Origin: Myotis daubentonii
Taxonomy: Eukaryota; Chordata; Mammalia; Chiroptera; Vespertilionidae
Assembly (NCBI RefSeq): GCF_963259705.1
Contig: NC_081844.1
Span: forward strand, 47,043,501-47,107,500
Reading direction: 5' to 3'
DNA: 64,000 nucleotides
Shown in pieces: positions 21,948 through 33,409 of this stretch. The translations under genes were made by a program, and so were the position numbers. Under the pieces are notes generated by a model. The model was not told where the DNA came from. It was given only the letters and a program-made list of their open reading frames with translations, and made no database searches. How positions within the stretch are numbered: the first letter of the stretch is position 1; each line of letters starts with the position of its first letter.

Positions 21948-22427
21948 CAGTGATGGTGAACCTATGATACGCGTGTCAGAGGTGACACGCGAACTCATTT
22001 TTTTGGTTGATTTGTCTTTGTTCAATGGCATTTAAATATATAAAATAAATATCAGCCGAAACCGGTTTGGCTCAGTGGATAGAGCGTCGGCCTGCGGACT
22101 GTAAGGTCCCAGGTTCGATTCCGGTCAAGGGCATGTACCTGGGTTGCGCACATCCACAGTGGGGGGTGTGCAGGAGGCAGCTGATCGATGTTTCTCTCTC
22201 ATCAATGTTTCTAACTCTCTCTCCCTTTCTCTCTGTAAGAAATCAATAAAATATATTTAAAATAAATAAATAAATAAATAAAAAATAAAATAAATATCAA
22301 AAATATAAGTCTTTGTTTTACTATGGTTGCAAATATAAAAAAATTTCTATATGGGACATGGCACCAGAGTTAAGTTAGGGTTTTTCAAAATGCTGACACG
22401 CCAAGCTCAAAAGGTTCGCCATCACTG
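21948..22427. mobile_element. Short hAT, CAGTGATGG family, interrupted by a Ves SINE
   Basis: Ends cagtgatggtgaacct and aggttcgccatcactg, with a perfect 8-bp duplication tcatagac (21940-21947, 22428-22435). Without the SINE and its duplication the element is about 235 bp, matching the 250-482 copy in reverse orientation. Confidence 0.93.
22055..22286 (+). mobile_element. Ves SINE, young-looking
   Basis: An almost canonical copy: accggtttggctcagtggatagagcgtcggcctgcggact, gttcgattccggtcaagggc, ggggggtgtgcaggaggcag, and a tail ending in (AAAT)n. A 13-bp duplication aaaataaatatca lies at 22042-22054 and 22287-22299. Both Pol III boxes appear intact. Confidence 0.95.
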
Positions 22428-22435
22428 TCATAGAC

Positions 22436-23227
22436 CTTTATGACCCGATGAAGCATTGGGGGCTAGCTGCTCCGGGGCGATCGCTGCTCAGGGTTCATTG
22501 AGTGTCTGCCTCTCAGGACATCTCCCTGGCTTGATCCATGTTTTCTCTCTGCTTCCTGGTTTAGGTATACACAGCTGTCATTCTTGGCTTTGACTTCATC
22601 TCATTATCTCCATAGCTATAAACAGGTGGGTCTGATACGACTGAACAGTAGATCACTTAGGGTGATTTTAAAAAAATATTCATACCCAGACCCCACCCCA
22701 GATAAATGGTATTCAAATAGCTGGGTGATGGGCCCAAGCATTTTAAGTTTCCCAGGTGACAGAAATGCTGAGAATTTCAGGCTCTATTTTGCAGACCAGG
22801 GGAAGAAAATTTGGACCCAGGGCAAGGGAGGGGCTTTCAAAACACCTCACATCATGGTTACCCCAGGCTGTGGAGCTGGCCCTGAAGCCAGAGTCTCAAC
22901 TGTGAGCCCTGCCCTGTCTGCTGACCTGGGCACAGAGGCCTCTGGTAAAGGTGGTGGTTGTGTACCAAACGATAGATCTAACCAGTGTGACCCCACCTGA
23001 CCTGCCAGTCAATCAGACTCCCACCTGACCTCCTGCCGGATGCTGTGAGCTCAACACTATGACTGATGGCTTCGTGGAGACAGGGTGCAAGTGGAAGGAG
23101 AATGAGAAAGCAAGATCTGACCATCCACCAAGGCGTGGAAATGACTCACAGGGGAGTTCGATCATTTTGCTCCTGATGCTCAGGACAGATCCTCAAAGGG
23201 CACAATCATCATAATACCCACTCAGGC
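22436..23227. other. Mostly unassigned; MER5A-like fragment at about 22650-22770
   Basis: 22650-22770 has catacccagaccccacccca, tgggcccaagcattttaagt and tttcccaggtgacagaaatg, in the order expected of a MER5A interior. The remainder, including the 138-codon frame starting at 22584, has no recognisable motif. Confidence 0.4.
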
Positions 23228-23532
23228 ATGCAATGGGTGAACTGTGCCCTCCCAATTCATATGTTGAAGCCCTAAGCCCAGCACACAGGAATGTGACTGT
23301 ATTTGGAAATACATCCTTAAATAGGTAATTAAGGTAAAATGAGGTGGGCCTCAGTCAATTGAAGGCTTTTATATAAAAAGACTGACCTCCCCTGAGGAAG
23401 ACACTGTTCCCAGCAGACTGCCTTTGGGCTCAACCAGAAATATCAACTCTTCCCTGGGTCTCCAGCCTCTGCCCTGCCCTGCCCATCTATTTTGGACTTG
23501 CCAACCTCTACTAATTTGTGAGTCAATGGCTT

Positions 23533-23600
<68 letters not shown>
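23228..23600 (+). mobile_element. Old LTR sequence, apparently of two LTR types joined
   Basis: 23228-23345 (aactgtgccctcccaattcatatgttgaagccctaa ... gtgactgtatttggaaatac) resembles the start of MLT1/MST-type MaLR LTRs. From about 23345 (gtgggcctcagtcaattgaaggc ... tttggacttgccaac) it resembles the second half of a different ERVL-type LTR, like that at 52686-53178, ending in the (CT)n tract. Confidence 0.55.
23538..23597 (+). repeat. (CT)n microsatellite
   Basis: About 30 uninterrupted CT units. The open frame across it encodes alternating Leu/Ser and is an artefact. Confidence 0.98.
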
Positions 23601-23832
23601 CAGTTTCTGGCTGAAGCTGAGGATGAACCTTTTTGCAATTAATTTATTTATATTAAAAAAAAGTTTCCCAGATGATTCTAGTAGCAACAAGGTTTACTAA
23701 CCATTGCTGTAGGTACTTGTTTCTGTTGCAGCTCTGTTGTCTGAAATGTAGTTTGGTGATTAAGTCATGATACAAAGGCAGAGAGAGCGTGGGGAAATAT
23801 TTTTCTCCCTGCCTAGCCTTTCCCTTAAAACA

Positions 23833-24134
23833 TGCTGTTCTCGACTGGATGCTGTGTCCCTTCACATTTCCTATGTTGTAACCGAATGTGATGATATTTG
23901 GGTCATGAGAATGGAGCCCTCATGAATGGGATTAGTGCCCTTTATAAAAGAGGCCCAAGAGAGCTTGCTTGCTTCTCCCACCATGTAAGCATACAGGGAG
24001 AATATGGCCATTTAAGAACCAGAAAGAGAGCCTTGATCTTGGAATTTCCACCTTCCAGAACTATGACAAATACATGGTTGTTGATTGAGTCACTCAGTGT
24101 ACGGTATTTTGTTACAACAGTACAAACAGATTAA
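23833..24134 (+). mobile_element. MaLR-type solo LTR (MST/MLT1-like)
   Basis: The order of features fits MaLR LTRs: ggatgctgtgtcccttcaca, catgagaatggagccctcatgaatgggattagtgccctttataaaa, caccatgtaagcatacaggg, ccttgatcttggaatttcca, and gtattttgttacaacagtac at the end. No internal viral genes are attached. Confidence 0.75.
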
Positions 24135-25075
24135 GGCGGTGCCTACTCCAATAGAAATTCTATCTTTATATCTCTCTTAGGACAAGGGTTTCTGTTGCCA
24201 TTTCTTTGCTTTTGTTTTCAGTGTATCCAGTGTTTTGCTCACCCCAGTAAAACAGAGTAGAGAGAAATACTAAATGATTGAGGATAATAAAAATGTACAC
24301 TGGATTTATGCAGATTAAAAAAAATCACTTTCATTGGAACTTGTGAAAAGTGCCTCAGTTATTGAATTTATTTTGGTAGCAGAGAAGGGACCTGACTTTA
24401 TTCATGAGATAAGGCTTCATTTCAGCTAGTGTCCCAGAAGCTACGTGAGGTTTTGTTGTTGTTGTTTTTAAAGAAGTTTCCTTGATTTTGTCTTCTCAGA
24501 AGCAGGAATGCTTGTGCCAAAAGTACAATGACTTCTAGTTTGTTCAGTAAATGTTACTCTTAAAGTTAAGTTTTATGGTATTTTAAGAAAAACCACAATT
24601 CATAACACTTAGTTTCCTGAAAACGAAATTATATATTTATACATATGTGTGTGTATAAAATATATCATGTCCCTACCTGGTGTTTATTATATATGCATTT
24701 TTTAAAATCATTTGACTATTACAAAAATAAAAATTAAGGTAGATGTTTACATTTCACTTTTCTTATAAAAATTTTCGTCAAATAATTTCAGTGACTGTAG
24801 CCATAAATGTAGTTATATAGTTATGGCAGTTCAATATCTACTTTTCAAATTCTAAAACTCATATGTTGTTGCAATGAAAAAAATAAGATCTAAATAGAAA
24901 GTGAATCCCAAAATTTCATTTTTCACAAGTAAGTTATCTCATATCAGAAAATATATATAATTTAGCAAAACAATAAGAAAGAGATAAATAGATTCATTTT
25001 AGTTTAACCCTTTGTCTTTATTTTTCCCACTTTCTGATGAAGGTAATAATAAACGGTAAAATAAAGAATAATGAT
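24135..25075. other. Unassigned AT-rich sequence
   Basis: No recognised gene or repeat. Confidence 0.4.
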
Positions 25076-25290
25076 GCAGCCAGGCTGGCATGGTTCAGTG
25101 GTTGAGTGTTGACCTATGAACCAGGAGGTCACAGTTCTATTCCTGGTCAGGGCATGTGCCCAGGACCCCCAGTGTGGGGTGTGCAGGAAGCAGCCAATCA
25201 ATGATTTGCTCTCATCATTGATGTTTCTACCTCTCTCTCCCTCTCCCTTCCTCAATAAAAATATATATTTTTTTTTTAAAAAAAGGAGAA
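25076..25290 (+). mobile_element. Ves SINE
   Basis: Head cagccaggctggcatggttcagtggttgagtg, B-box gttctattcctggtcaggg, Ves body, TC tract and T/A-rich tail. A clean duplication is not evident. Confidence 0.88.
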
Positions 25291-26419
25291 TGGTGTAGAA
25301 AACTGCTGCTGTTTTTTGCATTATCAGTGGATTTATGTTTCATGTAATATATAAAAATGCATATGAACACATGAAAGACTAAAGCTATGGTTAACCTAAT
25401 AATAACAAGAAATTATTTGCAGAATTGGGAGTGAGATGTGTTTATTATCTATACTCAGGAAATTAACTATGTTCTGTCTAGTGCAAAGAAAGTAATAAAA
25501 TTAAACATTTTACCTGGTAATGTAGTTTGTCTATCACTTTTCAAAAGTTCAAAGTAGATTACAGCAATCTGGCATAAATCATCATATTTAAGGAATATAT
25601 CACTGTATACCATTTATATTCTTTAAAAAGATTAGCCTCTAGAAGCAAAAGTCAAATGGAAAGTATATTTTCATTAGTGAAATGAAAATCAACAACTGGA
25701 GAAAAGACTGTTTTTAAAATATAGCTTTTTTTCCTACTTTCTGGGCACCTTGTCGGACTTCTACTCTTAGAAGTGTGAGTTCTTTTTGAGACAGGCTCAA
25801 TGGGGATTGTATTTGGGGTCACATAATTTATTTTAAAACAGGATATATTACCTTAAAATGTTCTTCGCAAAATTGACTGAATTTAATACAACTATTTTTA
25901 AAATTAGGTTATTTTTACAATAAATCTGTTGCACTGGTTTATGAGAGAAAATTTAAAAAATCTTTTTTTCCTAAAAGGTTTTTAGATACTATACTGTAAT
26001 TCTTTAAAAACCCAGATCTCCTCTTTCTAATCATCTTGCTTTATAATTTGTTGCACTGAAAAGAAAGACTGCCCGTTTAAATCTTTGATACGCTTCAAGA
26101 CCCAATTCAAGTCTCACATCCTCTGAGAGTTTCATATTAATTTCATTCCCAATGATTTTGTCTGGGTGTGTTAAAAAGTGAGATGAAATATCTGTGTCGT
26201 GACTCCAGATGCTAGGCGTGAAAACAGGGAGGGAGGGATAGGACTGGCCCTGTGACTGCAAAGAATAGAACAAGGAAGCATCTTCAAGACAGTAGGCAGG
26301 GTTATGGTGGGTTCAGTTGGTGGCCTGTCCAACATCCATTCTCCTCTTGCCTCTTTACTCACCCTTATTTTAATTGCCCACCCTCAGCTCCAGTGACAGC
26401 TATAGAAGATAAATAAATT
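25291..26419. other. Unassigned AT-rich sequence
   Basis: No recognised gene or repeat; short frames only. Confidence 0.4.
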
Positions 26420-26682
26420 CCAGAATAAAAAAAAAAAAGAAAGAAAAAAAGGAAAGGTTGGGAGCTTCAGTCACTCGCCAGCATGAAAACAGCCCTCAGC
26501 CCCTCACCCAGACTGGCCAGGCACCCCAGTGGGGACCCCCACCCTGAAGGGGGTGTGACCAGCTGCAAACAGCCATCAGCCCCTCATCCAGGCTGGCCAG
26601 GCACCCACGCGGGACCCCCACCCTGATCCGGGACACCCTTCAGGGCAAACCAGCCAGCCCCCACCCGTGCACCAGGCCTCTA
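26420..26682 (+). mobile_element. 5'-truncated HeliBat-type Helitron, first unit of a composite
   Basis: It is the same sequence as the interior and 3' part of 21108-21400 (there on the minus strand): A-rich run, gttgggagcttcagtcactc, two ggccaggcacccc... segments, gggacacccttcagggcaaa and cccgtgcaccaggcctcta. It ends at the same base and is followed by the same TCCTATATAGTAAAAGGG start of a second Helitron. Confidence 0.85.
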
Positions 26683-27159
26683 TCCTATATAGTAAAAGGG
26701 CAATATGCAAACTGACTCTAACAGCAGAAGGACTGGGAATGATTGGTCACTCTGACACACACTGACCACCAGGGGGCAGATGCTCAATGCAGGAGCTGTC
26801 CTCTGGTGGTCAGGGCACTCTCACATGGGAGGAGCTCTGCTAAGCCACAAGCCAGGCTGATGGATGCCAGTGCAGCGGTGGTGGTGGGAGCCTCTCCTGC
26901 CTCCTCAGCAGTGCTAAGGATGTCCGACTGCAGTTTAGGCCTGCTCCCCGCTGGCAAGTGGACATCCCCCGAAGGCTGCCAGGCTGCCAGAGGGATGTCT
27001 GATTGCCATCTTAGGCCCAATCCCCTGGGGAGTGGGCCTAAGCCAGCAGGTGGTCATCCCCTGAGAGGTCCCAGACTGTGAGAGGGCACAGGCCGGGCTG
27101 AGAGACCCCCCACCCCCCGCTCCCCCGAGTGCACAAATTTTTGTGCACTGGGCCTCTAG
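26683..27159 (+). mobile_element. HeliBat-type Helitron, second unit of a composite
   Basis: The 5' end is TCCTATATAGTAAAAGGGCA. The 3' end has hairpin gtgcacaaatttttgtgcac, then ctgggcctCTAG with host T at 27160. An internal inverted pair, ctgaccaccag at about 26762 and ctggtggtcag near 26803, frames a small stem-loop. No Rep/helicase coding is present, and the frames inside are short and unmotivated. Confidence 0.9.
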
Positions 27160-27160
27160 T

Positions 27161-28049
27161 AAGTATTTATATTTGAATGAATCAACTCCAGGATAGTGGT
27201 TAAAAGCCTGGGCTTCAAAGTCAAACACATGAGCCATAGTCCATCTCAAACCTGTATTAACTCTGTGAATTTAAACCAGTTGCTGAACTTCTTGTAATCA
27301 TCCCTAAAATGGTATCTCCTGGATAGCTATGAAGGTAATGTAAAGGCAAGGTTTGCATTGTACCTAAACTGTTATTTTGTTATTTTTTTAATTTGACATT
27401 ACATTCTAACAGAATTAGAATGAATTTTATTAAAGTCTTTAGAAGGAAGAGAGGGCATAGGGAAGAAGAGAGAGGAGACTTTTGAGGAAACATTTGACAT
27501 GCTAACTTGTGGTCACTAATTTTACCATTTATTGCACCCACCACCCACCCTTTAATTGGCACCTTTCTCCACTCCTAGATTGTCTTTCCCAGTGTGATTT
27601 TAATCTTCAGGGCCCACATCATTTTTGGTGTAATATTTCTTTTTGTAAAGTCACATTACCATATGACATTTATCCAGATTGCTTTGTCCAACGGAACTAC
27701 TGAGACCAATTGCTCTTTGAAATGCACATCTCTTTGTGTGCTGTGCTGTAAATGATAAAATAAAAAAGGCTCAACTCATAAAACTTTACATAAAAACAAA
27801 TTTAATACTAGGAAAGGACTCCTTTAAATGTTTTCTACCTCCACCCCACTATTGATAATAGCACTAGGATAAAGGGAAATTATTTCTCCCATTGAAATAA
27901 CAATGGGAGAGCAAAATCATCTTTTGAAAACTTTAAGTAAAAAAGAAATGCATCTAATTTTCAGTGCTGGTTAAGATAGTAAAAATCTTTGAGGTTATTT
28001 TCCATGAGAAGGCAACTCTAAGAAAGTAATGTAGGCATTTGCTATGTAC
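27161..28049. other. Unassigned sequence
   Basis: No recognised gene or repeat. Confidence 0.4.
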
Positions 28050-28437
28050 TGAATTGCATTTCCCAAATGTTTATGTTGAAGCCTTAATCCCCAAAGTGAT
28101 GTAATTTAGAGACAAGACCCAAGGGAGACAATTGGGTTTAGTTGAGTTCATGAGAATGGGGCCCTCATGATAGGTATAGTGCCCTTATAAGATGAAACAC
28201 TGGAAAGTTTGCACTCTCCCCGCCCGGTACCCGCCCCCCCCCCCCCTCCCCGTCGCCGCATGTGAGAACACAGACAGAAGGCAGCCAACTACAAACCAAG
28301 AAAAGAGTCCTTACCAGAAACTGACAATGCTGGCAAATTGATCTCTAGCCTCCAGAACTGTGAGAAACACATTTCTGCTGTTCAAGCCACATAGTATATG
28401 GTATTTTGTCATGGCCACCCAGCTGACTAAAACAGTA
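28050..28437 (+). mobile_element. MaLR-type solo LTR with a GC-rich insertion
   Basis: It shows the MaLR order: gaattgcatttcccaaatgtttatgttgaagcc, catgagaatggggccctcat, gcccttataagatgaaacac, catgtgagaacacagacaga, cctccagaactgtgagaaac, and gtattttgtcatggccaccc. A C-rich block with a long poly-C run at about 28215-28257 sits where the family usually has a short CT-rich stretch. Confidence 0.78.
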
Positions 28438-28710
28438 TTCTTCATACTTTTATTATCAGCAAAAGTTTGTGAGTATATGGAAGCAAATGTGTGCATTGTT
28501 ACAGAAATAAAGGTGTATTACTTTGAATGGAACCTATAGACATTTAAAAACATGTCATAAGATGGAAAAAACAATTCTTGGATAATTTATGTAGATCTAA
28601 AGAAAAAGAACTGGCCATGTTCTCCTGGCTCCTTTGCTGTCGCACATGAGTGTAGTGCTGACCTGGAGAAACTTTCTCAAGCTGAGCACACAGCTAAGAG
28701 TACAACACAC

Positions 28711-28852
28711 TTACCCTCTCTGGGCTTTAGTGTCCTCATGTGTAAAGAGGTGCATGATAATAATAGTACCTGCATCACTGAATTGTTGGAGAATTTTACA
28801 AAAGTGCCTGGCTTAGGGCAACCTTTCAACTACTGTTTAATGTACTAGCCTA
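28711..28852 (+). repeat. MIR SINE segment, copy A of a local duplication
   Basis: MIR core and 3' region (ttaccctctctgggctttag, tcctcatgtgtaaagagg, gcctggcttagggcaa). It is nearly identical to 29066-29208, with about six differences over 142 bp, far closer than independent MIR copies would be. Confidence 0.85.
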
Positions 28853-29065
28853 ATCAAAAGAGATTAATTCTGAATTCAGTTGCCATGCTTGTTGGCAAAG
28901 AATTTCAATTCAGATATAAGAACTTTCTACTTCCCCATTTTCATGAAAGATTAAAATAAAAATACCACACCATGATACAACTGAGTAGTCAGAATAATGG
29001 CCTCTTTAATCAGAATACATGAGAGTTCATGTTGAGCCTCTTGCTGAGTATCTTACATTAATTCC

Positions 29066-29208
29066 TTACCCTCTCTGGACTTTAGTGTCCTCATGTGTAA
29101 AGAGGAGCATGATAATAATAGTACCTGCATCACTGAATTGTTGGGAAAATTTTACAAAAGTGCCTGGCTTAGGGCAAGCTTTCAACTACTGTTTATTGTA
29201 CTAGCCTA
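29066..29208 (+). repeat. MIR SINE segment, copy B of a local duplication
   Basis: A direct repeat of 28711-28852 at an offset of 355 bp. It shares non-consensus changes such as catgtgtaaagagg, atcactgaattgttgg and tttcaactactgttta. The flanks on the two sides do not obviously match. Confidence 0.85.
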
Positions 29209-29691
29209 TCTGAATATTAAATTCAGTGTATGAACTAACATTCATCCAGAAGACTAAGCATAGGTTCCAAAAAAATTAGCAAATTATTTTTATTTAGGTC
29301 CTACTAAAAATTCACTAAGCATTTTACCAGTAAAAATTACCTGCACACTATGAAAACAGTAAGTTCCATGGCATCATATGATGTGAAGAATATTTTTGTA
29401 GCCTGTATTCATCCACAATTTTGGATGGGAATTGAAGAAATTTCAAAAAAAAATAAAGCTTAATTCTCATATGTGACTAATTTTGTCAGAATTAAAACAA
29501 ATATAATTTTGATACAAGTTTTAATGCAAATAGAAATCTTCCCAGAGGTCATGAATCAGTTTTCGTTAGAGAAATAAAGTAATTTTTAAAAATTCAGGCA
29601 AATGAGCTTTGATTTATCATTAAAGTGTTTAACTGCCCTGTCAAGGCACCATTTTACATTCCAACCACATTGCGTTTTTACTCAATCTGAG
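29209..29691. other. Unassigned AT-rich sequence
   Basis: No recognised gene or repeat. Confidence 0.4.
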
Positions 29692-29705
29692 AATTTCTGC
29701 CTTTT

Positions 29706-29934
29706 TTTTATTAATCCTTGCTTGAGGATATATTTATTGATTTTAGAGAGAGAAGGAAGGAGAGAGCAAGAAAAAAAAACATCGATGTGAGAAACATCCA
29801 TCAGTTGCCTCCCATTTGTACCCTGATCAAGTATCAAACCCACAACCTAGGTTTGTGCCCTGACTGGAATCGAACCCACAACCTTTGGGTGTACAGGACA
29901 ATGCTCCAACCGACTGAGTCACTCGGCCAGGGCA
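29706..29934 (-). mobile_element. VES SINE, older subtype
   Basis: The minus strand reads gccctggccgagtgactcagtcggttggagc-type head, a B-box, then the tail ...tatatcctcaagcaaggatt. A 14-bp duplication aatttctgcctttt lies at 29692-29705 and 29935-29948. Confidence 0.92.
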
Positions 29935-30134
29935 AATTTCTGCCTTTTTAAAGCAGGATTCAGACTGTTTGGGGATTGTTCCTTCTATAGGTCTTGAGTG
30001 TCCCTTTCTTCCTTGGCCTCAGGTAATCCTCACATATGAGCATTGATCCATACTCAGAAGGAAATTACAGGGCATCCTCTGTAGATCTCTGAAGTTCTCT
30101 AAAGCTCCCTCCTCTTAAGTACTATGCCCTAGAA

Positions 30135-30430
30135 ACATTTTTTTATTGTGATATAATTGTCACATAAAATTGTGTAAATGTAACCTGTACAACATGTTAA
30201 TTTAATACACTTATATAATTGCAATATGATTACCACTGTAGTATTTAGCTAACACCTTTATCGCATCCCATAATTATCATATGCCCTGATGGGGAATTGA
30301 ACTGTGACCTCCTGGTTCATAGGTCGATGCTCAACCACTGAGCCATGCTAGCTGGGCCAGTCTCTGTCTTTTAATTGATGTATTTAGATTCTTCCCATTG
30401 ACAGTAATTATTGATTGCCTTCCGCTAATT
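30135..30430 (-). mobile_element. Old L1 fragments flanking a truncated Ves
   Basis: 30135-30280 (attgtgatataattgtcaca, tgtacaacatgttaatttaa, gattaccactgtagtattta) and 30360-30430 (tctctgtcttttaattgatg, acagtaattattgattgcct) read as the complement of ancient L1 3' sequence. Confidence 0.6.
30281..30359 (-). mobile_element. Truncated Ves SINE, head only
   Basis: Only the tRNA-related part remains (minus strand ggcccagctagcatggctcagtggttgagc ... B-box). Body and tail are absent. Confidence 0.8.
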
Positions 30431-33401
30431 CCGTGATGCTTCCCAATACTGGTAATGGCCAGTCTCACTTCTGCTTCACTGGATGCTGACTTTCACCTAA
30501 AAATAGCCCTTCAGCATGCCTCCTACTCTTCCTGATCCTGATTGGGAACACACTCCGGGTAGAGTCTCCAAGTCTTAGGAGAAAGGAACACAGGGGAAAG
30601 AAGGAGGTACCAGAGCAAACTTAGTGTTTGTAATTTTTTAAAGATCCCTTGCCCTTGACAGCTGATTTGTCATCTTCTCATTGCACTTCTATTTAAACTC
30701 AATGCTATTTATATCCTTTACATACTGTATATAAACTGTCTTAAAGAAAAAATATATAATCTTCATATTTTTATGAATTCTTCCTTCCCTACCCAAGGCC
30801 CTCCCCTATCATTTACCAGGAAGAACACAGTCCAAGCTCCATACACCCCTACAGCCCTCACTCACCACCACCCAAATCCACTGTATATCACAAGGGGCTT
30901 CAGTGCCCATCTAGCCTCCATGCCCCGACCAATCCCACCAGCAGTGCCTCTCAGCCCTGAAGCCAGAGGGGTGAACAATTGGAGTTCAGTTGGGCCTTAG
31001 GTGATCCATTTGGGGAAGATGTCTGAGCATTTGTCAAAAGCAGACTTGGGACTTTAAAAGATGCTCATGAATTTGCACAGGGAATTGCGTGGTCCTGGGG
31101 CACCGGAGGAGGTATAGAAGAGGAAGAAGAACTGAGACTCCTGGCATGCAGGTGCCCGGGCCCAATGAGGAGGGGGAAGCTGGAGGACAGGGCTCCTAGG
31201 ACAGGAGGTCCAGTTGGAGCTGGCGCTGGTTAGTGCTGCCTCATGGTAAAGCTCTTATTAAGGAACCATATCTAAATATATGTTACTACTTACATACCTG
31301 GTTTTCTGTACCTAAGATACATTACTTGGAGAAATCAGACTTATAAATTTCATGACAACAAATAATTTTTATCTGAAAACATCTGAAGACTTCAGCAGAA
31401 AAATGTTCCGCTCACTGGTCAAGTGGCTCTTTGGCAGGCAGTCTAAAATAACAAGGAAATGTCTGGGGAGCAGATTGCAGGAACTAGAGTGAAATAAAGT
31501 ATGCTTCTTCAAAAACAAAGTTGGAAATCCATCCTAACTAGTACTTGTTTATAAGAGATATAGTCGTATTTGCCTGCAGTGAATCAGTTCTGAGAAGTTT
31601 GATTCCAGTAATTGGGCTTGGACATCCAATGGATGTTCTCACATCACAAGGGAACTATTAAGGGAGATTTTTGTGCAACTACGAGGTGTCATAGGAAGGT
31701 GAAGAAATGCTGTCTACCCAGGGTTTCCTTCCATTCAATTCACCTCGAGCATTTGTTCAGCTTCCACTAGAATGTGTTTGTCATGTGGAAATAAAAGAAA
31801 ATCATCCAGATAAAAATCTGACCAAACCCTGCCAAGAGAATTCCACACTCAATTTGTTTATTTATGCACATTTGCTTCTTACTGGAAGGCAGTTTATTGT
31901 TTTTTTTATTTTGGAGAAACAATCCCAAAAGGGTTTTTATAAATTAACAAGGTCTTTTTATTTTCTGGGTCAGTAACAGAACTAAGGGATTTGTTTACAT
32001 GTTTCTCTTAAGACAATCTTAAATAAAATTCACAAACCAAATGGGAAGCTTGGCTTCATTAGTCCATGACAGAGAAAAATGTATCATATCTGAAAAGAAC
32101 TTGGAAAACTTAAAAAACGTAATATAATTTGTGCCATGTGTTAGAGACAGTAAAAGACAGAAACTAGGCTTGGTTTAAAGTCACACAATAACAAGACAAA
32201 CTAATATTTTACACAGAAAACTTACTTTCTACCTTCAGGGGAAGAAATAGAGAGAAGGCAGGAACTTTCAAAGAGAAAAATGATGGAAAATTATCTTTGA
32301 ATGTCAGTTGGATATTGCTTGTGTCTGACATTAATTCTAGCTGAATGTTAAGTGAATCTTGCCAGAAAATTAGCAAAGTGAAGGCATGAGAATAAAGTAT
32401 ATAAAATATTATGTTGGACTTGTCCAGGAGTTTGGGCTTGTTCTGAGATTCAAAAAGATATGTGATAAGTACTAAGAGTTGGTGACCAGCTCTATTTATA
32501 TGGAGATAAGACTATACAAAGCAGTTAGTACTGAAGGGAAATGATCGTCAAACACCTTAGGGGAAGGACCAAGTGTACACCCGAAGGGGCTAGGACTTGT
32601 TTAAAGGGTCTTAGGTATCAATGGTTACGCTGAAATGAGAAAAATGCAAAGTGGCCTTAAAAATGATAGAACCGAACCCAGGATCAGCACCCTCACACAA
32701 TGTCAGCACCTTGGCTCTTATCCAAAACTGCTCACTTAGAAGGCGAATCATACCAAGGAAGGATCGCCACTGCCCACGCCACCCCCACCCATATCCTGAC
32801 ACCCTAGAATGTGTCCCTTTCACAAATAGATTAAAGTTCCACCCCAGAGAAGACCACCCAGGCAACCGGGCAAGAGTAAAAATCTGCAGAATGAAGTGTA
32901 GTTTTTGTCCCTTAAGAAATGTTGCCAATAAACTCAGGTTAAAAATTATGCTCTATATGTTTATCCTTCTTTTAAAAGCTATTGTCTCAAAATAATTCAA
33001 AATCATCTCAAGATCTTCAGTCGATCACATCTGCAGAGTCCTTTTGCCACATAAGGTAACATTCACAAATTCCAGGGAATAAGACACGAATATGGGAGAA
33101 GAGGGGCAGTTATTCAGCCCTGCCCAGTGAATATGCAAACGCATTTATAATTCAGATACAGAACACCACATTGCATCATGCAAATCAGATTAGGAAACAA
33201 CAGATTATGTACTGTCCCGCTAATGTTTCATCCTCCATAAAGCTTGTCCTGATTCCCTTTGATAAGCTGTGGATATTTGTGTTTAAGGCTGACTACGTGT
33301 ATAAAGCAAGTCTGGCAAACAACAAAGGAAATCTTGTTTGAGTCCATACTGTGTTTGGGCACTGGAAATGCAGCAGTGCACAAATCAAAACCTCTGCCTG
33401 A
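30431..33401. other. Unassigned sequence
   Basis: A 3-kb stretch without a convincing gene. 31080-31250 is purine- and GC-richer than its surroundings. The 114-codon frame at 32651-32995 and its antisense partner have no recognisable domain. 33310-33401 resembles an old L2-like segment (ctgtgtttgggcactggaaa) that the hAT at 33410 interrupts. Confidence 0.4.
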
Positions 33402-33409
33402 TTCTAGCA

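Noticed and set aside
22055..22140. tRNA gene
   Set aside because: A and B boxes are present, but the sequence continues into a Ves SINE body and tail and lacks a full cloverleaf. The same applies to the other SINE heads.
32651..32995. 114-codon frame and its 105-codon antisense partner
   Set aside because: Mutually antisense, no domain, ordinary background length.
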